From contig CADBRG010000292.1 of assembly GCA_902797015.1 (NCBI GenBank), forward strand, positions 1 to 28,373: DNA of 28,373 nt, given 5' to 3'. Of the stretch, positions 23,867-28,373 are shown one piece after another (within the stretch, counting starts at the first letter, position 1; each line of letters opens with the position of its first letter). This DNA comes from an uncultured Lachnospiraceae bacterium. Lineage in GTDB: Bacteria > Bacillota > Clostridia > Lachnospirales > Lachnospiraceae. The position numbers were made by a program, and so were the translations under genes. The notes under the pieces were generated by a model. The model had not been told where the DNA came from. It searched no databases and was given only the letters and a program-made list of their open reading frames with translations.

Positions 23867-23900
23867 AAAGGGAAATGTTTCACGTGAAACATTTCCCTTT
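23867..23900. other. parS: parS site 1, inside a 34-bp perfect palindrome downstream of rsmG
   Basis: The central 16 bases (23876-23891) are the canonical parS TGTTTCACGTGAAACA bound by ParB/Spo0J. The symmetry extends nine bases further on each side (AAAGGGAAA / TTTCCCTTT), giving 17-base arms, and is followed by a T-rich run (CTTGTTGTT). The transcript could form a hairpin with the CACGTG centre as loop, so the same DNA may also terminate rsmG and the convergent hydrolase gene. Confidence 0.93.
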
Positions 23901-23968
23901 CTTGTTGTTAAATAATGAGATAAAGCTAAAAGCATTAGCCAAAATCGTTTTCAAGTGGCCACAAAATG

Positions 23969-24919
23969 TTATAATACTCTCTCGACGATATCACAGAATT
24001 TACGGTACTCTTCTATATGCGGGAACTTAGCGGTATTTCCCATAACATACATACCTGCTTCTGATACATGCTCCCGATATGATTTAAAAATATGTCGATG
24101 ATTTGGATAAGCGCTTCCAAATATGAAATACAGCTTCTTATAATATAAATGCAATGATTCTGTAAGATCCAGGTTCAAATATTTGCTTGCTATTGCTGCA
24201 TATAAATATTTTGCCTGCTGATAGTCATAATGTGCTGATTGGTAGATCAATCTTGCAAACTTCGGATCCAGCTTTTCAATATCATAAAAACCATGCGTCA
24301 GCAGTCGATCAGTCGTTGCAGCATCACTAAACTTTAAATTATACAGGTATGTTCCGAAAACCGGTGATCTCAGGATCGATCTGGTAAGTGTCTCCAGATA
24401 AGTAGGATAATTCCCAAAACTTTGCAAAGAAGGCGGATTTACTGCAATAATATGCGCAAAAGCGTCCGGATTCATCCGATCAGCAAGAATTGCTGTGGCA
24501 AAAGAGCCGCCGGATGTTATGATATCAACCCCATTGCCGGTAATATCCTCCACAAAGTGGTTAAGAAGCTGAACATACAGATATCTGGTGTAAGAAAGCT
24601 TTGGTTTATCCGATCTGCCGCATCCTGGCAGATCAAGAGCATATACTGTCCTTGTTTTTGAAAGAATTTCTGCTGTCTTCCGCCATTCTTCTGCCGAAAA
24701 CCCAGGATAAAGTTCATGTAAAAGAATGACAGGTTTGCATTCAGCCTCAGGACATTCAAATTTCAGGTAGCATACGTTCCCGTTTTGTGTAGCATAATAA
24801 TGAACATGATCTGAAGGCATATTCACATTATGATTCGCAGTACGATTGATGATTGCGTTTGCGAAAGCCATATATGTAATTGCACCGGGTATTGAAAGTG
24901 AAAGCCATCTCTTCTTCAT
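23969..24919 (-). CDS. Alpha/beta-hydrolase fold protein, probably membrane-anchored
   Basis: 316 residues. A hydrophobic N-terminal stretch (about 5-24) after MKKRW could be an uncleaved membrane anchor. The fold is recognisable from VILLHELYPGFSAEEW (64-79), YALDLPGCGRSDKP (93-106), the nucleophile elbow SGGSFA (136-141, Ser139) and the late histidine in FPHIEEYRKF (His301). The elbow has Ala instead of the final Gly of GxSxG, and the usual acid site after strand 7 (FIFGSAYPNHRH) has no Asp. The reaction is unknown; esterase, lipase or haloperoxidase-like activity are possible. It lies between rsmG and parA, flanked by parS sites and facing the fork. No strong ribosome site is visible, so the start is uncertain. 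Confidence 0.8.
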   Translation of the reverse strand: MKKRWLSLSIPGAITYMAFANAIINRTANHNVNMPSDHVHYYATQNGNVCYLKFECPEAECKPVILLHELYPGFSAEEWRKTAEILSKTRTVYALDLPGCGRSDKPKLSYTRYLYVQLLNHFVEDITGNGVDIITSGGSFATAILADRMNPDAFAHIIAVNPPSLQSFGNYPTYLETLTRSILRSPVFGTYLYNLKFSDAATTDRLLTHGFYDIEKLDPKFARLIYQSAHYDYQQAKYLYAAIASKYLNLDLTESLHLYYKKLYFIFGSAYPNHRHIFKSYREHVSEAGMYVMGNTAKFPHIEEYRKFCDIVERVL

Positions 24920-25045
24920 AACGTTAATCCAAATTCTTGTTATATATCAAAATATCCAAAATAATTAGATATTATCAGTAAACAGCAGCAATTTTCATTG
25001 CACAGACAGTATAACACAGATTACCCATCCTTCCAACATATGAAA

Positions 25046-25061
25046 TGTTTCACGTTAAACA
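25046..25061. other. parS: parS site 2 (one mismatch)
   Basis: TGTTTCACGTTAAACA differs from canonical parS at one base in the right half. It is 42 bases (start to start) from site 3, about four helical turns. The whole 24920-25248 gap between the hydrolase gene and parA holds parS sites 2-4, a parA promoter candidate and no gene. Confidence 0.75.
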
Positions 25062-25087
25062 TCAAGATAACAGCAACCGGTCAAACA

Positions 25088-25103
25088 TGTTTCACGTGAA
25101 ACA
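25088..25103. other. parS: parS site 3
   Basis: A perfect TGTTTCACGTGAAACA palindrome matching the ParB binding consensus, 145 bases upstream of the parA start and 44 bases (start to start) before site 4. Confidence 0.95.
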
Positions 25104-25131
25104 TCGAAATTGCAGAAAAATAAATGTTTTA

Positions 25132-25147
25132 TGTTTCACGTGAAACA
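25132..25147. other. parS: parS site 4, adjacent to the parA promoter
   Basis: A perfect TGTTTCACGTGAAACA palindrome ending 5 bases before the candidate parA -35 box. A further half-site TGTTTCAC lies at 25181-25188, immediately after the -10 box. ParB loading here would place the clamp next to the parAB promoter, so autorepression is plausible (inference). Confidence 0.95.
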
Positions 25148-25152
25148 TTTCT

Positions 25153-25180
25153 GGAACAATAGCACTCCATATGGTATACT
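25153..25180 (+). promoter_or_regulatory. Candidate parA promoter
   Basis: GGAACA (25153-25158, 3 of 6 to consensus), a 16-bp spacer and TATACT (25175-25180, 5 of 6). The start would lie near 25187, about 60 bases before the parA ATG and inside a parS half-site. The weak -35 makes this provisional. Confidence 0.45.
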
Positions 25181-25248
25181 TGTTTCACAAAATCCTGATC
25201 ATCGGAAGATTGGGATGAAATATCATATAATATAAAAACGGAGGCTTT

Positions 25249-26016
25249 ATGAATCGAATTATTGCCATTACAAATCAAAAAGGTGGTGTCGGAAAGACAA
25301 CTACAGCAATCAATCTTGCGGCATGTCTGGCGAATGAAGGAAAGAATACACTCCTGATTGACCTGGATCCCCAGGGAAATGCGACAAGCGGACTGGGTTT
25401 TGATAAAAATGACCAGGAAAGAACCAGTTATGATGTTGTGATCGGAGACTGTACGGTCTATGATGCCATTGTACATACAAAGTATAAGAAATTAGATCTG
25501 ATCCCTTCAAATGTCGATCTCGCAGGTGCAGAGGTAGAACTTGCGGACGCAGAAACCAAACAATTTCTTCTGAAGGTGCAGATCCGTACGTTGAAAGAAG
25601 AATATGATTTTATCATCATTGACTGCCCGCCTTCACTTGGTTTACTAACAGTCAATGCGCTTACAGCTGCTGACACAGCACTTGTCCCGATTCAATGTGA
25701 GTATTTTGCTCTGGAGGGACTCTCACAGCTGATTCAGACCGTAGATATGATCCGTGAGGCACTGAATCCGGAATTAAAGATCGAGGGAATTGTCTTTACC
25801 ATGTTTGATATCAGGACAAGACTGGCGAATGATGTTGTCAATAATGTACGAGATAACCTTCAGCTGCATGTTTATAAGACGGCCATTCCACGAAATGTAC
25901 GTCTTGCAGAGGCACCAAGCTATGGTATGCCGATCATTGAATATGATTACAGATGCTCCGGATCGAGGGCATATCGGAAATTCGCAAAAGAAGTAATGAA
26001 GAGAGAGGATATTTAA
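25249..26016 (+). CDS. parA: Chromosome segregation ATPase ParA (Soj)
   Basis: 255 residues, the usual size of chromosomal ParA/Soj. It has a deviant Walker A, KGGVGKTT (11-18) with the signature lysine, then LLIDLDPQGNATSGLG (switch region) and FIIIDCPPSLGLLT (Walker B-like). There is no N-terminal helix-turn-helix, unlike plasmid type Ia ParA. The ATP-bound dimer coats DNA, and ParB-parS complexes move along its gradient; in Bacillus, Soj also regulates DnaA. GGAGG lies just before the ATG. parB follows with no intervening base (TAA then ATG). Confidence 0.97.
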   Translation: MNRIIAITNQKGGVGKTTTAINLAACLANEGKNTLLIDLDPQGNATSGLGFDKNDQERTSYDVVIGDCTVYDAIVHTKYKKLDLIPSNVDLAGAEVELADAETKQFLLKVQIRTLKEEYDFIIIDCPPSLGLLTVNALTAADTALVPIQCEYFALEGLSQLIQTVDMIREALNPELKIEGIVFTMFDIRTRLANDVVNNVRDNLQLHVYKTAIPRNVRLAEAPSYGMPIIEYDYRCSGSRAYRKFAKEVMKREDI

Positions 26017-27081
26017 ATGGCAAAAAAAGGCGGTTTAGGAAAAGGCATGGAAGCGCTGATCGGCGGCCAGTCAAAAGAAGAAACTAAAAATATAGTAAAT
26101 GATGATCTGATGAAAAAGGCGGCAGAAGAAGCAAAGAAAGCATCAGAGAAGAAGTCTTCGGCAAAGAGTACTGCGAAGAAAACCACAGAGAAAAAGGAAA
26201 CAAGGACGCCGGCTAAAACAACAACCAAGAAAACCACAGAGAAACCGGCTGCAAAAACCAGCACTAAGAAAGCAACTGAGAAACCTGCGGAACAGCCGGC
26301 AGAGCAGTTTTTACCGATCAATAAAGTCGAGCCGAACCGGGAACAGCCGCGTAAGGTTTTTGATGAGGATGCACTGAACGAATTGGCAGAGTCAATCCGT
26401 ATATACGGAATTTTACAGCCGCTTCTGGTACAGAAAGAGAAAGATTATTACCGGATCATCGCAGGCGAGCGCCGCTGGAGAGCAGCAAAGATCGCCGGTC
26501 TTAAGAAGGTTCCGGTGATCATCAAGGAGCTTTCTGAAAAAGAAATCATGGAAATCTCTCTGATCGAGAACCTGCAGCGTGAGGATCTGAATCCGATCGA
26601 GGAAGCAGAAGGCTATCAGAAGTTACTGCAGGAATTTGATATGACACAGGAGGATCTGGCACAGCGTGTATCCAAGAGTCGTTCCGCGATCACCAATACG
26701 ATCCGCCTGCTCAAACTCGACGCTGCGGTTCAGAAACTGCTTTCCGACGGGGCACTTTCCTCCGGACATGCGCGCGCATTGCTTTCACTGGAAGATAATG
26801 AGCTGCAGAAAGAAGCAGCGGAACGTATCATCCGGGAAGGCTTAAGCGTACGTGACACAGAGCGTCTGGTAAAACGCCTGACCACGAAAAAGCCTGCCAA
26901 GGAGCCGGTACTGCCGGCGCAGGATGATTTTATCTATCGGGACATTGAAGAGAAGATGCGCCAGATCCTGGAAACCAAGGTTCAGATCAAGAATAAGGGC
27001 AAGCGCGGCCGTATTGAGATCGAGTATTATTCTCCGGATGAGCTTGATCGAATCCTGGCAATGTTGACATCGATTCAGTAG
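26017..27081 (+). CDS. parB: Chromosome partitioning protein ParB with lysine-rich N-terminal linker
   Basis: 354 residues against 282 in B. subtilis Spo0J. The ParA-activating N-terminal peptide is present (KKGGLGKGMEALIG). The CTPase domain begins at about 97 (FLPINKVEPNREQPRK) and includes GERRWRAA (150-157) and ENLQREDLNPIEEA. The helix-turn-helix (TQEDLAQRVSKSRSAITNTI) reads parS, and the C-terminal dimerisation domain follows. Between peptide and core lies a 65-70-residue linker (about 30-97) of Lys, Ala, Thr, Glu and Pro with three KKxTEK repeats, resembling histone-H1-like tails. CTP-bound ParB clamps slide from parS and recruit SMC. GAGAGGA, seven bases before the ATG, lies within parA. 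Confidence 0.96.
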   Translation: MAKKGGLGKGMEALIGGQSKEETKNIVNDDLMKKAAEEAKKASEKKSSAKSTAKKTTEKKETRTPAKTTTKKTTEKPAAKTSTKKATEKPAEQPAEQFLPINKVEPNREQPRKVFDEDALNELAESIRIYGILQPLLVQKEKDYYRIIAGERRWRAAKIAGLKKVPVIIKELSEKEIMEISLIENLQREDLNPIEEAEGYQKLLQEFDMTQEDLAQRVSKSRSAITNTIRLLKLDAAVQKLLSDGALSSGHARALLSLEDNELQKEAAERIIREGLSVRDTERLVKRLTTKKPAKEPVLPAQDDFIYRDIEEKMRQILETKVQIKNKGKRGRIEIEYYSPDELDRILAMLTSIQ

Positions 27082-27145
27082 CAATGTCGGCATATAGTAA
27101 AGGACGGACTGGAAGTCGCTTGAATGATTTTGAAAGGACATCACG

Positions 27146-28033
27146 ATGATACATTCCTTTTTACGATCAATCGGATTTCGCGAAAAGCGGAACAGCAAGG
27201 AAATATTTGAAATATTAGAAGATATCGTCAGACATCCGGATGAACATACGCGGACGCAGGATGCAAACGGGAATCCGATCGGAACCTTTTTGAGATATTA
27301 CGGGAAGGGCTTCGGGATCAAGGTTTGCGGTGATTTTTTCAATGGTTCGGAATTTCATATTTCCGATTATTTTCCATACTTCAGCGGTTCCTATGTTTCG
27401 ACGTATGAGCAGATTGAGTTGGAACGGTATGCGGCCAGAGACTCGTTTGCAGGCATTTGTGATGATATGCGCCTGGGCGTGACGCTGATCTTTTATGTTA
27501 ATAATATGGAAGATGTCCTGGAAAACAGGCTGCTTTACGGTACGCAGCTGATGGCTTCAAATGCGGTCTTGTCTGGATTGGCAAGTGGTGGTAAAATCTT
27601 ATTGCCGATCATGAAGACCGATGCGCAGCAAAAGGAGATGGCTGAGAAATCCAAGCAGCGGATCCGCCTGATGCAGAAGGCCAGAGAGGGCAGCCAGCAG
27701 GCGATGGAGACGCTGACGATGAGCGACATGGATACCTATTCCATGCTCACACGCCGGATCACGCAGAACCGAGAAGACATCTTAAGTGTCGTAGAGGGAA
27801 GCTTTATTCCTTACGGCATGGAGAGTGATCAGTATCTGATCATCGGCGAGATCTTAAGCTGCTATACGCAGGTGAACAACCTGACCGGTGAGGTCGTCTG
27901 GAACATTGCACTAAACTGCAACGATGTGAAGTTTGACATCCTGATCAATGAGAAGGATCTGATCGGCGAGCCGCAGATCGGACGGCGCTTTAGAGGGCGC
28001 ATCCAGATGCAGGGCGGCATCAACTTTATGTAA
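27146..28033 (+). CDS. DUF3881-like protein, function unknown
   Basis: 295 residues with no signal or membrane segment. From memory of gene neighbourhoods in Lachnospiraceae, a protein of this size and character follows parB and carries the DUF3881 label; I base the name on that and not on a search. It begins MIHSFLRSIGFREKRNSKEI and has GTFLRYYGKGFGIKVCGDF, a central charged helix (about 165-185), and a beta-rich C-terminal part ending RRFRGRIQMQGGINFM. AAAGGA lies seven bases before the ATG. It starts 64 bases after parB and is probably cotranscribed. The small DUF4446 gene often found between parB and this gene in relatives is not seen. Confidence 0.75.
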   Translation: MIHSFLRSIGFREKRNSKEIFEILEDIVRHPDEHTRTQDANGNPIGTFLRYYGKGFGIKVCGDFFNGSEFHISDYFPYFSGSYVSTYEQIELERYAARDSFAGICDDMRLGVTLIFYVNNMEDVLENRLLYGTQLMASNAVLSGLASGGKILLPIMKTDAQQKEMAEKSKQRIRLMQKAREGSQQAMETLTMSDMDTYSMLTRRITQNREDILSVVEGSFIPYGMESDQYLIIGEILSCYTQVNNLTGEVVWNIALNCNDVKFDILINEKDLIGEPQIGRRFRGRIQMQGGINFM

Positions 28034-28050
28034 AAACCAAATCGTTAAAA

Positions 28051-28080
28051 ACGGTGTCAGCCGATACAGGCTGGCACCGT
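28051..28080. terminator. 12-bp hairpin after the DUF3881-like gene
   Basis: ACGGTGTCAGCC pairs with GGCTGGCACCGT (one U-G pair in the plus-strand RNA) across a 6-base loop, 17 bases past the stop codon. No T tract follows on the plus strand; a TTTTT run follows on the minus strand. It is either a weak or processing hairpin for the plus transcript or a terminator for leftward transcription. Confidence 0.5.
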
Positions 28081-28091
28081 GAACATAATAT

Positions 28092-28149
28092 GTCTCTGTA
28101 GCTCAGTTGGATAGAGCATTCGCCTCCTAAGCGGTAGGTCAACAGAGAC
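28092..28149 (+). pseudogene. tRNA-Arg (CCT)-like sequence lacking the T arm
   Basis: The first 49 bases are a good tRNA-Arg(CCT): acceptor strand GTCTCTG (28092-28098), TA, D arm GCTC/GAGC with AGTTGGATA loop, and anticodon loop CTCCTAA with CCT at 28126-28128. The anticodon stem has three strong pairs, one U-G and a U-U mismatch at its base. After the variable region AGGTC the T stem and loop are absent. Within two bases CAGAGAC (28143-28149) appears, perfectly complementary to the 5' acceptor strand. A 16-base deletion between CAG repeats flanking a T arm would produce exactly this. There is no encoded CCA at the right place. It could be a pseudo-tRNA, a recombination scar or an attachment-site remnant; a functional T-armless tRNA is unlikely in bacteria. 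Confidence 0.65.
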
Positions 28150-28226
28150 CATGGAGCAGGTTATGGAAAGAGGCTGGAAGTTCGGACTGAGACGAGGACG
28201 ATAAAAAAGAAGGGGAAAACAACAAA

Positions 28227-28358
28227 ATATCTAACAAAGGCGCATGTTGCATTTTCCCGGATTACGATCCAAATCCGCGCGATTTCGTTAGACAGATCAA
28301 CGAGATTTTAGATAAAATGAAGGAAAGGTGCCCGGACCTGAGAGGCGAAAAACCTTGA
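28227..28358 (+). CDS. Possible 43-residue protein with ATA start, or a broken gene
   Basis: This frame reads ISNKGACCIFPDYDPNPRD and continues as a charged helix (FVRQINEILDKMKERC) to a TGA stop at 28356-28358. The composition looks protein-like. The in-frame region opens after TGA at 28188-28190, and no ATG, GTG or TTG occurs before the internal Met of DKMKERC. ATA at 28227 sits 11 bases after AAGAAGGGG, in the position an initiator would occupy, followed by SNK. Either initiation uses ATA, an ATG has mutated, or a frameshift joins it to the 17-codon frame starting at 28151. I do not recognise the family. Confidence 0.35.
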   Translation: MSNKGACCIFPDYDPNPRDFVRQINEILDKMKERCPDLRGEKP

Positions 28359-28373
28359 AAATACGGGAAAAAT

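Noticed and set aside
25181..25188. A fifth parS site
   Set aside because: Only the left half TGTTTCAC is present; the right half is not symmetric, so it is listed as a half-site, not a parS.
1..28373. CRISPR arrays, insertion sequences, transposase or integrase genes
   Set aside because: No direct repeat-spacer pattern and no recombinase-like protein was seen on either strand. The only mobile-element hint is the truncated tRNA at the right edge.

Overview
This window is the replication-origin neighbourhood of a low-to-moderate GC Firmicute, most likely a Clostridia member close to the gut Lachnospiraceae. Sequence support comes from the gene order (gyrA-gyrB-recF-S4-dnaN-dnaA diverging from rpmH-rnpA-yidD-yidC-khpB-mnmE-mnmG-rsmG-parA-parB), canonical parS sites, strong AGGAGG-type ribosome sites and a DUF3881-like gene after parB. 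The family-level placement is inference.

Left arm, minus strand (about 1-15185). Transcription runs away from the origin: dnaA, dnaN, a 69-residue S4-domain protein, recF, gyrB, gyrA, then a two-subunit Fe-S fumarase, a CPBP membrane protease translationally coupled to it, a LysR regulator, a flavodoxin-fold reductase with a zinc ribbon, an MFS transporter, a small two-helix membrane protein, and a tRNA-Ser(GCT) cut by the window edge. A 54-bp-period degenerate tandem repeat with hairpins fills the gyrA-fumarase gap.

Origin (about 13512-13829 and 15186-15376). The two AT-rich spacers flanking dnaA carry the features of a bipartite oriC. Six one-mismatch DnaA boxes lie in the dnaA-dnaN spacer, three in each orientation. 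Divergent consensus promoters for dnaA and rpmH lie in the other spacer.

Right arm, plus strand (15377-28373). rpmH, rnpA, yidD, yidC and khpB form the ribosome/RNase P/membrane-insertion operon. mnmE and mnmG make a tRNA wobble modification, and rsmG methylates 16S rRNA. ParA, ParB and four parS sites form the chromosome segregation system. Two genes run against this direction, towards the fork: a secreted lipoprotein between khpB and mnmE, and an alpha/beta-hydrolase between rsmG and parA. The right edge holds a DUF3881-like gene, a tRNA-Arg(CCT)-like sequence that lacks its T arm, and a small open frame whose only plausible start is ATA.

Most of the window is conserved housekeeping DNA. 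The parts most worth a second look are the T-armless tRNA and the small frame behind it, the 54-bp repeat after gyrA, the arrangement of DnaA boxes and parS sites, the lysine-rich ParB linker, and the LysR/flavoprotein/MFS cassette.
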